The translations under genes were made by a program, and so were the position numbers. Shown piece after piece: positions 7,449-16,741 of a stretch of 61,154 bases of DNA. The notes under the pieces are model-generated. The model was not told the origin of the DNA, made no database searches, and worked only from the letters and a program-made list of their open reading frames with translations. Source of the stretch: Olavius sp. associated proteobacterium Delta 1 (lineage in GTDB: Bacteria; Desulfobacterota; Desulfobacteria; Desulfobacterales; JAFDCJ01); assembly GCA_902749685.1 (NCBI GenBank), contig CACVKW010001567.1, positions 1 to 61,154 on the forward strand, written 5' to 3'. How positions within the stretch are numbered: position 1 is the first letter of the stretch; each line of letters starts with the position of its first letter.

Positions 7449-9686
7449 CTAGTTATAGTCGAAGACGAGTTCATCATCCTTCAGGTCAACGTGCACCAGA
7501 CCGCCTTTTTGCATCCGGCCGAACAAAATCTCATCCGAAAGGCTGTCTTTGATTTCCGTTTGGATGACGCGCGCCAGGGGCCTTGCACCGTATTGCGGAT
7601 CGTAGCCTTTTTGGGCCAGCCAGGTTCGCACCGCCGGCGATATGGTCAAAGCAACTTTTTTGGCACCCAGCTGCACGTTTATCTCCGCCATGAACTTGTC
7701 GACCACCTTTTCCATGATATCCAAATCGAGAGAATTAAAATTGATAATCTCATCCAACCGATTGCGAAACTCCGGGCTGAACATTTTTTCAATGGCCTTA
7801 ATGCCCTTGGAAGCCGTGTCTTTGTGCACATCTCCGAAACCAATGGTCTGCTGACTCATCTCGCGTGTGCCGGCATTGGAGGTCATCATCAGGATGACAT
7901 TTCTAAAATCCGCTTTTTTGCCGTTATTATCCGTCAGCGTGGCATGATCCATCACCTGCAGCAGGATGTTAAACAGATCCGGATGGGCCTTTTCAATTTC
8001 ATCCAGCAATAGCACCGAGTGTGGGTGTTTGCGAACTCCATCGGTCAGCAGTCCGCCCTGATCAAAACCGATGTAGCCGGGCGGTGCACCAATCAGACGC
8101 GCCACGGCATGCTTTTCCATGTATTCGCTCATATCATAGCGCATGAACTCCACCCCCAGGATCATGGCTACCTGGCGTGTGACCTCGGTCTTGCCGACAC
8201 CCGTGGGTCCGGTAAACAGGAAGCAGCCGACCGGTCTTTCAGGGGTACCCAAACCGGCCCGTGAACGCTTAATCGAAGTCACCAGGGCTTTAATGGCATC
8301 ATCCTGGCCGAAAACGACCTTTTTGAGGCCGTCTTGCAGTTTTTCCAGTTTGGTGCGGTCCGAGGTGGATACACTCTGAGTCGGTATGCGCGCCATTTTG
8401 GCCACAATTTTTTCAATGTCCGCCGGGTTGATTTTCTTGCGGGATGAAGCACCGGAAAGCCTGACGAAGGCGCCGGCTTCATCAATCACGTCAATGGCTT
8501 TGTCCGGCAGATAACGATCATTAATGAATTTGGCCGACAGTTCGGCCGCCGCTTTCAAAGCCGGATCGGTATAGACAATTCCGTGGTGCTCCTCGTAGCG
8601 GGAACGCAGTCCTTTGAGTATCTTGACGGTTTCCGCAACCGGGGGTTCAAAGATTTCGATTTTTTCAAATCGCCGCGACAGGGCCCGGTCTTTTTCAAAA
8701 TGGTTCTTGTATTCTTCGAATGTGGAAGAACCAATACAGCGGATTTCGCCGCTGGTCAGAACCGGTTTGAGGATATTGGAAGCATCCATGGATCCGCTGC
8801 TGGTCGCGCCGGCCCCCACGATGGTATGGATTTCATCAATAAACAAAATGGCTTTGGGCTTTTTTTTCAGCTCGGCGATCACACCCTTGAGCCGCTGCTC
8901 AAAATCACCGCGAAACTTGGTTCCGGCCAGCATACCGCCAAGATCAAGGGCATAAATTTCAACGTCTTTGAGCAGATCAGGAACTTCGCCCTTTTGAATC
9001 TGCTGGGCCAATCCTTCGGCCATGGCCGTTTTTCCCACACCGGGATCGCCGACATAAACCGGATTATTTTTACGGCGACGGCACAGGACCTGCATGGTTC
9101 TTTCCATTTCTGTTTTGCGGCCGATCAGCGGATCCAATTTACCGTCGGCGGCAAATTTAATCAGGTTGGTGGTAAAAAGTTCCAGAGGATTTGCTTTTTT
9201 CTTGGTTTTCTCTTTGGCCGGTCGTGTCAAATCGCCGGGCGCCTCCTCATAAGCCCCTTTGGTAACATTGTGGGAGATGAAATTCAGCACATCCAGACGG
9301 GTAACCCCTTCGGCACTGAGAAAATATTCAGCATGCGAATCCTTTTCCAGAAAAATAGAGGCCAGTATATCACTGACCGTCACTTCAGGCTTTTCAGCCG
9401 AGCGGGCGTGATTAACCGCCCGTTGAATGACGCGCTGGAACCCAATGGTCTGCTGGAGTACATATTCATTGCCATCGGGGATCCGCTCAATTTTGTCCTC
9501 GAAAAAATCCTCCAGCGAAGTAATCAGATTTTCAATATTGCCACCGCAATTTTCAATGATGTCGATGCCGGTCGGATCGTACAGAATTGCAAAAAGGATA
9601 TGTTCGATACTGACATATTCGTGGCGTCTTTTTTTTGCCTCTCTAACAGCAAAGCCGAGAGTTGCGCTAAGCTCTTTGCTGATCAT
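7449..9686 (-). CDS. clpA: ClpA, AAA+ unfoldase subunit of the ClpAP protease
   Basis: ClpA is the hexameric ATPase that unfolds substrates and feeds them to the ClpP peptidase. The N-terminal repeat domain (1-150) is followed by two AAA+ modules. Walker A motifs are GDPGVGKT (about residue 215) and GPTGVGKT (about 495), with Walker B LFIDEIHT and LLLDEIEKAHPD. The linker is short, without the long middle coiled coil of ClpB, and ClpS precedes it, which together mark ClpA. Length 745 is typical. The clpS stop and the clpA start are separated by 3 nt, so the two are co-translated. Confidence 0.97.
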   Translation of the reverse strand: MISKELSATLGFAVREAKKRRHEYVSIEHILFAILYDPTGIDIIENCGGNIENLITSLEDFFEDKIERIPDGNEYVLQQTIGFQRVIQRAVNHARSAEKPEVTVSDILASIFLEKDSHAEYFLSAEGVTRLDVLNFISHNVTKGAYEEAPGDLTRPAKEKTKKKANPLELFTTNLIKFAADGKLDPLIGRKTEMERTMQVLCRRRKNNPVYVGDPGVGKTAMAEGLAQQIQKGEVPDLLKDVEIYALDLGGMLAGTKFRGDFEQRLKGVIAELKKKPKAILFIDEIHTIVGAGATSSGSMDASNILKPVLTSGEIRCIGSSTFEEYKNHFEKDRALSRRFEKIEIFEPPVAETVKILKGLRSRYEEHHGIVYTDPALKAAAELSAKFINDRYLPDKAIDVIDEAGAFVRLSGASSRKKINPADIEKIVAKMARIPTQSVSTSDRTKLEKLQDGLKKVVFGQDDAIKALVTSIKRSRAGLGTPERPVGCFLFTGPTGVGKTEVTRQVAMILGVEFMRYDMSEYMEKHAVARLIGAPPGYIGFDQGGLLTDGVRKHPHSVLLLDEIEKAHPDLFNILLQVMDHATLTDNNGKKADFRNVILMMTSNAGTREMSQQTIGFGDVHKDTASKGIKAIEKMFSPEFRNRLDEIINFNSLDLDIMEKVVDKFMAEINVQLGAKKVALTISPAVRTWLAQKGYDPQYGARPLARVIQTEIKDSLSDEILFGRMQKGGLVHVDLKDDELVFDYN

Positions 9687-9689
9687 AAT

Positions 9690-10004
9690 CTACTCTCTTT
9701 CCATGATGCATTTTAAAGGAAATCCGTTTTCGCGAGCCAGGGTCTCCACTGTATTAACTTTGGTTTCAGCAACTTCATAAGGATAGATACCACAAATACC
9801 TACTCCGCTACGGTGTACGTTGAGCATAATTCGGGTAGCTTCCTCTAGTGACTTTTGAAAAACATAAACCAGCACTTCGACGACAAACTCCATGGTGGTA
9901 TAGTCATCGTTGAGAAGCATAACCCTGTACATGGGCGGTTCTTCGACCTCTTGGTCGGTTTCTGAATCGACACTTTCCTCAACTTCCGGATCATAATTGC
10001 TCAT
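9690..10004 (-). CDS. clpS: ClpS, adaptor for N-degron substrates of ClpAP
   Basis: ClpS binds substrates with destabilising N-terminal residues and docks them on the N-domain of ClpA. The core motif MYRVMLLNDDYTTMEFVVEVL is present, as are the RIMLNVHRSGVGICG strand and helix and the final VETLARENGFPLKC helix. The N-terminal tail is long and acidic (DPEVEESVDSETDQEVEEP), as expected for the flexible extension that inhibits ClpA pore entry. It begins the clpS-clpA operon. Confidence 0.96.
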   Translation of the reverse strand: MSNYDPEVEESVDSETDQEVEEPPMYRVMLLNDDYTTMEFVVEVLVYVFQKSLEEATRIMLNVHRSGVGICGIYPYEVAETKVNTVETLARENGFPLKCIMERE

Positions 10005-10040
10005 TGATGGTACACCCGATGTAAAAGCCTAAGCTTTTAG

Positions 10041-10061
10041 ATACAACCGCATCGGTTGTAT
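10041..10061. promoter_or_regulatory. Perfect 9-bp inverted repeat upstream of clpS
   Basis: ATACAACCG (10041-10049), a 3-nt loop CAT, and CGGTTGTAT (10053-10061) form a perfect palindrome 37 bp upstream of the clpS start. There is no T-run, so it is not an obvious secA terminator; an operator or 5'-leader hairpin is possible. The rest of the gap from 10062 to 10231 shows nothing clear. Confidence 0.35.
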
Positions 10062-10231
10062 AAGTAAATTTATAATAAGCACTTTGATTGACGCTTGTAA
10101 AGGGCAGACCCTGAATTTTTATGCTGATCTGACAGCCAAATGTTTAATAGTTAGGATCGAATGATAGCTACAAATGCTTACCCATCTGCAATTCAGACTG
10201 ATTGTAAAACATGCTGATGCCGGATGCCGGA

Positions 10232-12757
10232 CTATTTACCGCAACATTTCTTATATTTTTTCCCGCTGCCGCAAGGACACGGGGCATTGCGGCCGATTTT
10301 TTTAGCAGCCCGTTTGGCCGGCTTTTTCTGCTCGGGTTCACCGCCACCGGAAAAGGCCAATTGCTGTTGCCTGGGCTGCCTGTAATCGTCTATTTTCTCC
10401 GGTTCGGCGATCTGGATCCGATATAAGATGCCCAGGGTTTCCTCTTTTACCCGATCGATCATATCTTGAAACAATTCGTAGCCTTCTTTTTTATAGACGA
10501 TCAGCGGATTTTGTTGGGCATATCCCCTCAGACCAATACCTTCCTTGAGGTGGTCCATGGAAAGCAAATGATCCTTCCATAGATTGTCGACGGTTTGCAG
10601 CATGACCAACCGTTCCAAATGCCTGAACTCTTCGGAGCCGACGGCAGCTTCGCGATCCTGGTAGATTTTACCGGCTTCCTCATAAATTATTTCGGCCAGA
10701 CCGTCGCGATTGAGCCCGTCCAGAGTTTGTTCATCAAATCCGTTTAAGCGAAAATTAAATTGCTTATATACCACATCTCTGAGTTCCTTCAGGTCCCACT
10801 CTTCAGCATGCGGATTATCCCCGGCAAAGGTATCGGCAATATCCTCGGCTTTATCGCGGATCATCTCCTGAATCTCCGATTTCAGATCTTTACCGGACAG
10901 GGCTTCGCGGCGCTGGCGGTAAATGACTTCCCGCTGCTGGTTCATTACGTCATCATATTCCAGCAATTGTTTTCGTATGTCAAAATTGTGGCCTTCCACT
11001 TTGGATTGGGCACTTTCAATGGCCCGGCTGATCATGTTGTGTTCAATGGGCTCACCCTCTTCCATGCCCAGCTTTTCCATGATACCGGTGATGCGCTCCC
11101 CGCCGAAAATCCGCAGCAGATCATCTTCCAGGGCCAGAAAAAATCGGGAGGAGCCGGGATCTCCCTGGCGGCCCGAGCGACCGCGCAACTGATTGTCGAT
11201 GCGACGGCTTTCGTGTCGTTCGGTGCCAAGAATATGCAGCCCGCCTAACTCCGTCACCCCCTCGCCCAGCACAATATCCGTGCCGCGTCCGGCCATGTTG
11301 GTGGAGATGGTTAACGCACCCATCTGCCCGGCCTGGGCAATGATCTCGGCCTCGCCTTCGTGATTTTTGGCATTGAGCACCTCATGTTTGATACCGCGTT
11401 TTTTCAACTTCTTGCTCAGGGCCTCGGAAACATCGATGGAGATGGTGCCCACCAGAACCGGTTGTCCAATTTTATGCAGTTTTACGATTTCATCCAGGGC
11501 CGCCTCAAATTTCTCCCGGCGGCTTTTATAGATCACATCCGGAAAATCCTTGCGCACCATGGGCATATTGGTGGGGATCACGACGACATCCAAATCATAG
11601 ATCTTCTTAAATTCGGTGGCTTCGGTATCCGCAGTTCCCGTCATACCGGATAGTTTGTTATACATCCTGAAATAGTTCTGGAAGGTGACGGTGGCCAAGG
11701 TCTGGTTTTCGTTTTCAATCTTGACCCCTTCTTTGGCCTCCAGGGCCTGATGCAGGCCTTCACTGTAACGACGTCCCGGCATTAGGCGGCCGGTAAATTC
11801 GTCAACGATAATCACTTCCCCATTTTTGACGATGTAGTCAACGTCGAGTTTAAACAGGGTGTGCGCTTTTAAGGCCTGATTTATGTGGTGCAGCAGTTCG
11901 ATGTGTTTGGGGTCGAAAAGATTCTCGACCTGCAACAGCTTTTCGGCTCTGGCAACACCGTCTTCGGTCAAAATCGCCGAGCGGGCCTTCTCATCAATGG
12001 AATAATCGGTCTCCTTGTTCAGGCGCGGAATTAAATTATTGATCTGATAGTACAGGTCGGTGGATTTTTCAGCCGGTCCCGAAATGATCAGCGGCGTTCT
12101 GGCTTCGTCGATCAGGATACTGTCAACCTCGTCCACGATTGCGAAGTTGAGCTCGCCCTGAACCAGCGACTCCTGATCGAATTTCATATTGTCCCGCAGG
12201 TAATCGAAACCAAATTCATTGTTGGTTCCGTAAGTAATGTCGGAACTATAAGCGGCCAAGCGTTCGTTGTCGTCCAAACCGTGCAGAATCGTCCCAACCG
12301 ACAGACCCAGGAAGCGGTAGATATTTCCCATCCATTCGGTATCACGTCTGGCCAGGTAATCATTGACGGTGATAACATGCACGCCTTTGCCGGTCAGGGC
12401 GTTAAGGTAAGCCGGCAGGGTGGCTGCCAGGGTTTTGCCTTCACCGGTTTTCATTTCGGCAATCTTGCCCTGATGCAAAACGATCCCACCGACGAGTTGG
12501 GCGTCAAAATGCCGCATTTTCAATGTGCGCATCGAGGCTTCTCTAACGGTAGCAAACGCCTCGGGCAAAAGGCTGTCGAGTTCTTCCCCCTGTTCCAATC
12601 GCTGTCTAAAAACAGCCGTTTGGGCTTTAAGCTGCTCGTCGTTCATGGCCTGCATCTCGGGCTCCAGCGTATTGATGCGCTCAACGAGCGGTTGCAGCTG
12701 TCTTAATTCCCGTTCGTTTTTGCTGCCAAAAACTTTGGTTAAAAAATTAAATACCAT
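10232..12757 (-). CDS. secA: SecA, preprotein translocase ATPase
   Basis: SecA is the motor that pushes unfolded preproteins through SecYEG at the inner membrane. DEAD-motor motifs are intact: MKTGEGKTLAATLPAYLN, VDEVDSILIDEARTPLIISG, and the second motor's TNMAGRGTDIVLGEGV and GRSGRQGDPGSSRFFLALEDD. The C-terminus carries the zinc-binding tail CPCGSGKKYKKCCGK used to bind SecB and lipids. The start at 12757 (MVFNFLTKVFGSKNER) has AGGAG 10 nt upstream and matches the family; an in-frame extension to 12793 is unlikely. The resulting length is 841 residues. A good promoter precedes it. Confidence 0.97.
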   Translation of the reverse strand: MVFNFLTKVFGSKNERELRQLQPLVERINTLEPEMQAMNDEQLKAQTAVFRQRLEQGEELDSLLPEAFATVREASMRTLKMRHFDAQLVGGIVLHQGKIAEMKTGEGKTLAATLPAYLNALTGKGVHVITVNDYLARRDTEWMGNIYRFLGLSVGTILHGLDDNERLAAYSSDITYGTNNEFGFDYLRDNMKFDQESLVQGELNFAIVDEVDSILIDEARTPLIISGPAEKSTDLYYQINNLIPRLNKETDYSIDEKARSAILTEDGVARAEKLLQVENLFDPKHIELLHHINQALKAHTLFKLDVDYIVKNGEVIIVDEFTGRLMPGRRYSEGLHQALEAKEGVKIENENQTLATVTFQNYFRMYNKLSGMTGTADTEATEFKKIYDLDVVVIPTNMPMVRKDFPDVIYKSRREKFEAALDEIVKLHKIGQPVLVGTISIDVSEALSKKLKKRGIKHEVLNAKNHEGEAEIIAQAGQMGALTISTNMAGRGTDIVLGEGVTELGGLHILGTERHESRRIDNQLRGRSGRQGDPGSSRFFLALEDDLLRIFGGERITGIMEKLGMEEGEPIEHNMISRAIESAQSKVEGHNFDIRKQLLEYDDVMNQQREVIYRQRREALSGKDLKSEIQEMIRDKAEDIADTFAGDNPHAEEWDLKELRDVVYKQFNFRLNGFDEQTLDGLNRDGLAEIIYEEAGKIYQDREAAVGSEEFRHLERLVMLQTVDNLWKDHLLSMDHLKEGIGLRGYAQQNPLIVYKKEGYELFQDMIDRVKEETLGILYRIQIAEPEKIDDYRQPRQQQLAFSGGGEPEQKKPAKRAAKKIGRNAPCPCGSGKKYKKCCGK

Positions 12758-12808
12758 ATTGAGGCTACTCCTGCCGGATGTGAATTGATTCACGCTGATG
12801 TTGGTTTT

Positions 12809-12836
12809 ATTATATCAGATTTCGAACCGGTCTCAA
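12809..12836 (-). promoter_or_regulatory. Sigma-70-type promoter of secA
   Basis: On the minus strand TTGAGA (12831-12836) is followed after 16 nt by a perfect TATAAT (12809-12814), about 52 nt upstream of the chosen secA start codon. Confidence 0.6.
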
Positions 12837-12960
12837 CAACTAATTTATGTATTATAATACGCATTTCATTAAAACAAAGGGATAGCCATGGATTAATAGG
12901 GCCTGAAATCCGAATGAAGGGATGGTGGTCTACCTGCAGAAATGAATTTGCCTGATACTA

Positions 12961-13899
12961 TCAGTTGAGGATATATTTTACAGGGTTGACCGGGATTCCG
13001 TTTAAATGCACCTCGTAGTGGACATGCGGACCGGTGCTGCGACCGGTATTTCCCATTAAGGCAATGGTATCCCAGCGTTTGACTTTGTCACCTCGTTTTT
13101 TTAATACTTTTTGGCAATGCCCGTAGCGGGTTATCATACCGTGGCCGTGATCGATCACAATGAAGTTCCCATACAGCCCTTTTTTACCCGCAAAGGTCAC
13201 CACACCGTCGGCTGTGGCCAGAATGGGAGTACCCTGCCGGGAGGCAATATCATAGCCTTTGTGGAATTCGCGTCGCTGGGTAAACGGTGATTTGCGATAT
13301 CCGAACCTGGAAGTGATCCATGAATTTACGTTTCTGGATACCGGCCGGATGGCTGGTGTCGAGGCCAGCAGATTCTGTTGATCCTCAAGTGACTTTAGAA
13401 GAGATTCGAGCTCTTCCTGCTGTTTTACGGATGCCATGCTGAGCTGCTCGATCTGTTCGTGCATATCGCGCATCAGGCTGTTGTGTTTTTCTTTGAGCGG
13501 AATCTGGGCATCCAGATCTTCAGGTATCGAACCGCCGACACCAAAAATATTGTCCGAATCATTGGTTTTTTCTACATTGGCAATGATGCGTATCTTTTTC
13601 TCAAAACTGTTTATAGCAATCAATTTTGCCTTTAACAAATTGATCTTATTGGCAAAATCTTGAATTTGTTTTCGTTGAGTTTGAATTTCCTCAAGCTGAC
13701 TGGAAAGATAAATCTCTCGATTTTGAAGGTGTGAGGTGGTGTCTCTCAAATTATAGTAATCATAAACTATATAGCCAACACCAGCAAAAAGGGTGAACAG
13801 AACAACCCCAAAAATATAGATGGATGATTTGGAAGCGCAGACCTGTTTGGCCGGTGCGCCGCTGCTGCCCAATATAACAAAAGAGATTTTATTGCGCAT
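12961..13899 (-). CDS. Membrane-anchored M23 (LytM-type) peptidoglycan peptidase with coiled coil
   Basis: The protein has one N-terminal membrane helix (about 27-49, IYIFGVVLFTLFAGVGYIVY), a periplasmic coiled coil (about 55-115 and 140-180) and a C-terminal M23 domain (about 200-312). The zinc ligands appear in FHKGYD, and the other catalytic motifs in GHGMITRYGH and GPHVHYEV, so the enzyme should be an active endopeptidase cleaving peptidoglycan cross-bridges, or an activator of an amidase. The domain layout resembles MepM/NlpD-like cell-wall factors. Its 5' leader carries a c-di-GMP riboswitch and terminator, so expression is tied to the second-messenger state. The ribosome-binding site (AAGG, 10 nt upstream) is weak. 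Confidence 0.9.
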   Translation of the reverse strand: MRNKISFVILGSSGAPAKQVCASKSSIYIFGVVLFTLFAGVGYIVYDYYNLRDTTSHLQNREIYLSSQLEEIQTQRKQIQDFANKINLLKAKLIAINSFEKKIRIIANVEKTNDSDNIFGVGGSIPEDLDAQIPLKEKHNSLMRDMHEQIEQLSMASVKQQEELESLLKSLEDQQNLLASTPAIRPVSRNVNSWITSRFGYRKSPFTQRREFHKGYDIASRQGTPILATADGVVTFAGKKGLYGNFIVIDHGHGMITRYGHCQKVLKKRGDKVKRWDTIALMGNTGRSTGPHVHYEVHLNGIPVNPVKYILN

Positions 13900-13967
13900 G
13901 ATAAATATACCTTATGGGGGATGAGTCGCTTGCCCCTGCAAATCGAGTTTAGATGCGTCAGGCCCGA

Positions 13968-14008
13968 GAGAAAACAAAACGCCTTTGGGCACATTCACCC
14001 AAAGGCGT
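13968..14008 (-). terminator. Intrinsic terminator in the leader of the M23 peptidase gene
   Basis: On the minus strand a perfect 11-bp stem, ACGCCTTTGGG (14008-13998) with CCCAAAGGCGT (13989-13979), and an 8-nt loop are followed by TTTTGTTTTCT. It lies between the riboswitch aptamer and the gene, about 70 nt before the ATG, so it is the expected expression platform. Confidence 0.85.
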
Positions 14009-14021
14009 CACAAATACTGAA

Positions 14022-14106
14022 AATCGGTAACCTGGCTGTCCTGGCCTTAAGTGGCTTTAGATCCATGGTTTTGCGTCGCCATCTTTCGGTGACTTTGCCC
14101 TTTCGC
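14022..14106 (-). ncRNA. Cyclic-di-GMP-I (GEMM-I) riboswitch
   Basis: The minus strand carries the GEMM-I core in order: AAGGGCAAAG, a hairpin capped by a GAAA tetraloop (GTCACC-GAAA-GATGGC), GACGCAAAACCATGGATCTAAAG, and a second arm with GCCACTTAAGGCCAGGACAG ending in CAGGTTACCG. The tetraloop, the GACGCAAA joining segment and the closing GGTTACCG are the conserved ligand-binding parts of this family. A strong promoter starts about 15-20 nt upstream and a terminator follows, so ligand binding should control read-through into the M23 peptidase gene. Whether c-di-GMP turns the gene on or off cannot be read from sequence alone. Confidence 0.93.
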
Positions 14107-14130
14107 TAGGCGAATCGGCCCTAAATGTAA

Positions 14131-14159
14131 ACTATATTTGGTACCACCATTTTTGTCAA
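14131..14159 (-). promoter_or_regulatory. Sigma-70-type promoter of the riboswitch and M23 transcript
   Basis: A perfect TTGACA (14154-14159) and TATAGT (14131-14136) are separated by 17 nt on the minus strand. Transcription would begin near 14123, just before the aptamer. Confidence 0.7.
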
Positions 14160-14327
14160 GCGATAAATCCATTGCTTCCGCAACTTTGCCGGTACCGGAT
14201 CGGGCCCCGTCAGCTAATCAGAGTCGATAGTTGAAACTTTAAACCATCAATTATATCGGCATTTTCAGCAAGAACATTAGGTAATTTGTAAATTTTCCTA
14301 AATTAATTGCAAGCCCGGATGACACAA

Positions 14328-15236
14328 TTACATCAAACCGAGTTTAAACTTTAACGATTTCAAGGTGTTTACCATCAACATGGTCACGGTCATGGGGCCA
14401 ACCCCACCGGGGACCGGCGTAATCGAACCGGCAATCTCTTTGGCTTCATCAAAATCAACATCGCCCTTTAGAATGGCTATTTTTTTACCGGTTTTCTCAC
14501 TTATTTTCTCACCCACCCGGTTGACACCAACATCAATCACACAGGCTCCCGGTTTGATCCATTCCGGTTTGACAAGACCGGGTACGCCAGCGGCGACAAT
14601 CAAGATATCCGCGCGTTTGCAATGGCCCTCCAGATCTTTGGTGCGGGTGTGAACGACCGTCACCGTCGCATTGGCACCATCACCTTTTTGCAGCATCATA
14701 TTGGCAATGGGTTTGCCGACGATATTCGACCGGCCGACAACAACACACTCGGCGCCGCTGGTTTCCATTCCGGATCGGACAATCATCTCTTGAATTCCGG
14801 CCGGCGTGCATGGCGCAAATTTTACCTCTTGGCCCCCGATCATTAAACGCCCCACATTCACCGGATGAAAACCATCTACATCTTTGTCCGGGTCGATGGC
14901 ATTAAGGACTTTCTTATCATCGATATGTTTAGGCAGGGGAAGCTGGACTAAAATTCCATTAATGCTGTCGTCCTTGTTATACTTATCAACTAAGGCCAAC
15001 AGATCCGCTTCCGAAATATCTTCAGGTTGACTGTCCTGAATTTCATTGAACCCGAGTCGAATGGCTGTTTTGATTTTTAAGGTTACATAAGACATAGAAG
15101 CCGGATTTTCACCAACCAGAATCGTAACAAGGCCCGGAACCACACCATGTTTTTCTTTGATTTGTTCCACTTCGGCCTTTACTTCCTCAAGAATCTCTTC
15201 ACGAATTTCAGTCCCCTTAATTAACTTTGCGGTCAT
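14328..15236 (-). CDS. folD: FolD, methylenetetrahydrofolate dehydrogenase/cyclohydrolase
   Basis: FolD interconverts 5,10-methylene-THF, methenyl-THF and 10-formyl-THF with NADP. Family motifs are present: YVTLKIKTAIRLGF (with the conserved Tyr and Lys), LVQLPLPKHID, DPDKDVDGFHPVNVGRL, CVVVGRSNIVGKP, and the final PVPGGVGPMTVTML. Three ATG codons stand in a row directly after AAGGAGG; the third, at 15236, has the best spacing (6 nt). The product is 302 residues. Its chemistry handles the one-carbon units released by the glycine cleavage proteins encoded near 57-60 kb. Confidence 0.96.
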   Translation of the reverse strand: MTAKLIKGTEIREEILEEVKAEVEQIKEKHGVVPGLVTILVGENPASMSYVTLKIKTAIRLGFNEIQDSQPEDISEADLLALVDKYNKDDSINGILVQLPLPKHIDDKKVLNAIDPDKDVDGFHPVNVGRLMIGGQEVKFAPCTPAGIQEMIVRSGMETSGAECVVVGRSNIVGKPIANMMLQKGDGANATVTVVHTRTKDLEGHCKRADILIVAAGVPGLVKPEWIKPGACVIDVGVNRVGEKISEKTGKKIAILKGDVDFDEAKEIAGSITPVPGGVGPMTVTMLMVNTLKSLKFKLGLM

Positions 15237-15263
15237 CATCATCCTCCTTCTTTTTGAAAGTAT

Positions 15264-15298
15264 TAATTAATCCGCCCTGAAAAATAGTAAATTCAGGG
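15264..15298. repeat. Short intergenic repeat with CCCTGAA/TTCAGGG stem, copy 1
   Basis: TTAATTAATCCGCCCTGAAA then AATAGTAAATTCAGGG, upstream of folD, matches 37645-37679 (TTAATTAATTCGCCCTGAAA then AATACCACATTCAGGA). CCCTGAA and TTCAGGG can pair as a small stem. Non-coding. Confidence 0.5.
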
Positions 15299-15423
15299 TT
15301 GCAAGTCGTTCTTTGAATACTGAAAAAATATATTAAATCGAAGCTCCGGCGGCTTAATTACTATATGCTGCGCATCCACAGACAGCTTCTAAATCAAAAG
15401 AATTGGGTTGTCAAGAACACTCG

Positions 15424-15700
15424 TAATTGGATGCTCGATGCTCGATACTCGATGCTTGATCCTCGATGCTGGATACTGGCATCAACAGGCTCACGGCTAA
15501 AGGCGCACGGCATAAGGCACGCGGTATAAGGTATAAGGTTAAAGATAATTGCCACCCGATCTCCCCCTTCTGTTTTTCCGCCTTTCACTTTCCGATTTCC
15601 GACTTGCACCTTTCAAATTCCGCATTCCGACTTCCGAATTCCCTTATCTGTCTTCTGTCCTCTGGTCACTGGACCCTGACACCTGACACCTGAAACCTTT
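15424..15700. repeat. Patchwork of quasi-tandem intergenic words
   Basis: Four different word families follow each other: ATGCTCGAT and ATACTCGAT variants (15430-15478), GGCGCACGGCATAAGG and GGTATAAGG variants (15490-15545), TTCCGA/ATTCCG variants (15592-15645), and CCTGACACCTGACACCTGAAAC (15675-15696). The last word family recurs between gldF and gldG. The gap (15237-15703) contains no gene. Confidence 0.6.
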
Positions 15701-15703
15701 ATT

Positions 15704-16741
15704 TTATATCGCAAACGGCAAATTGAACAGACCGGCAGTTTCATCAAATCCCAGCATGAGATTCATGTTTTGAACCGCCTGGCCGGCGGCGCCTTTTACA
15801 AGGTTATCAATCGCCGAAATGAGGATCAGGCGTCGGTTCCTTTCATCAAACTTGAAACCGATGTCACAAAAGTTAGTGCCCCGCACGTGCAGGGTATCCG
15901 GCAGTCGATCCTCCGGGCAAAGACGGATAAAAGGCCGCTGCTGATAGGCTTTCCGATAGCAATCGGTGATATCCTGTTTCGCCAAGCCCGACGCCGGTGT
16001 TGCATATATCGTGGTCAGCATACCACGGGTCATCGGAACCAGGTGCGGAACAAAGGTGATGGATACCGACTCACCGGCTTCACGGCTCAAAATGGCATTC
16101 ATTTCGGGATTATGACGGTGCCCAGCCACCTTGTAAGCCTTAAACGATTCATTGACTTCACAAAAGTGAGAACCCAGCGCAAGGGAGCGTCCGGCCCCGC
16201 TGACGCCTGATTTGGAATCTGCTATAAGCGAAGCGGAATCCAACATTCCTTGTTTGAGCAAAGGAACAAGCGGCAACAGCACACTGGTGGGATAACATCC
16301 CGGATTGCCGATTAAAGCGGCAGTTCTAATCTGATCGGCATAAATTTCACAGAGACCGTAGACGGTGGAGTCGAGCAGATCGCTGGCGGTATGCGGCTGG
16401 TAGGCAGATTCGTAAAGGACCACATCATTAAATCGAAAATCCGCGGAGAGATCGATCACTTTTATGCCCTGTTTCAGAATATCCGGTACAAAAGCCATTG
16501 GAAGCTTATGCGGCAGCGCCATATATACCAGATCCGCGTTTTGACAAATGTGATCGATCGAGTATTCCTGGCAGACGGTATCGATCCGGCCGGCCATGGC
16601 AGGATACACTTGATCAAACCGGACGCCTGCGTACTGGCGGGAAGTTAATGCGGTTAATTCTGTTTCGGGATGGCCCGCTAATATTCTGACAAGCTCCGCA
16701 CCGGCATATCCGGTGGCACCGACTACCGCAACTCGGGTCAT
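15704..16741 (-). CDS. argC: ArgC, N-acetyl-gamma-glutamyl-phosphate reductase
   Basis: ArgC carries out the NADPH-dependent third step of arginine biosynthesis, making N-acetylglutamate semialdehyde. The Rossmann start VAVVGATGYAGAELVRIL, the catalytic cysteine in LIGNPGCYPTSVLLPL, and SGVSGAGR plus HRHNPEM in the dimerisation domain are intact. The start at 16741 (MTRVAVVGATG) is supported by AAAGGA 10 nt upstream; ten more in-frame residues upstream are unlikely to be translated. The protein has 345 residues. No other arg genes are adjacent. Confidence 0.95.
   Translation of the reverse strand: MTRVAVVGATGYAGAELVRILAGHPETELTALTSRQYAGVRFDQVYPAMAGRIDTVCQEYSIDHICQNADLVYMALPHKLPMAFVPDILKQGIKVIDLSADFRFNDVVLYESAYQPHTASDLLDSTVYGLCEIYADQIRTAALIGNPGCYPTSVLLPLVPLLKQGMLDSASLIADSKSGVSGAGRSLALGSHFCEVNESFKAYKVAGHRHNPEMNAILSREAGESVSITFVPHLVPMTRGMLTTIYATPASGLAKQDITDCYRKAYQQRPFIRLCPEDRLPDTLHVRGTNFCDIGFKFDERNRRLILISAIDNLVKGAAGQAVQNMNLMLGFDETAGLFNLPFAI

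Noticed and set aside
8583..9716. 377-codon plus-strand frame opposite clpA
   Set aside because: It is an antisense shadow of the strongly conserved clpA coding sequence, has no recognisable domains and no credible ribosome-binding site.
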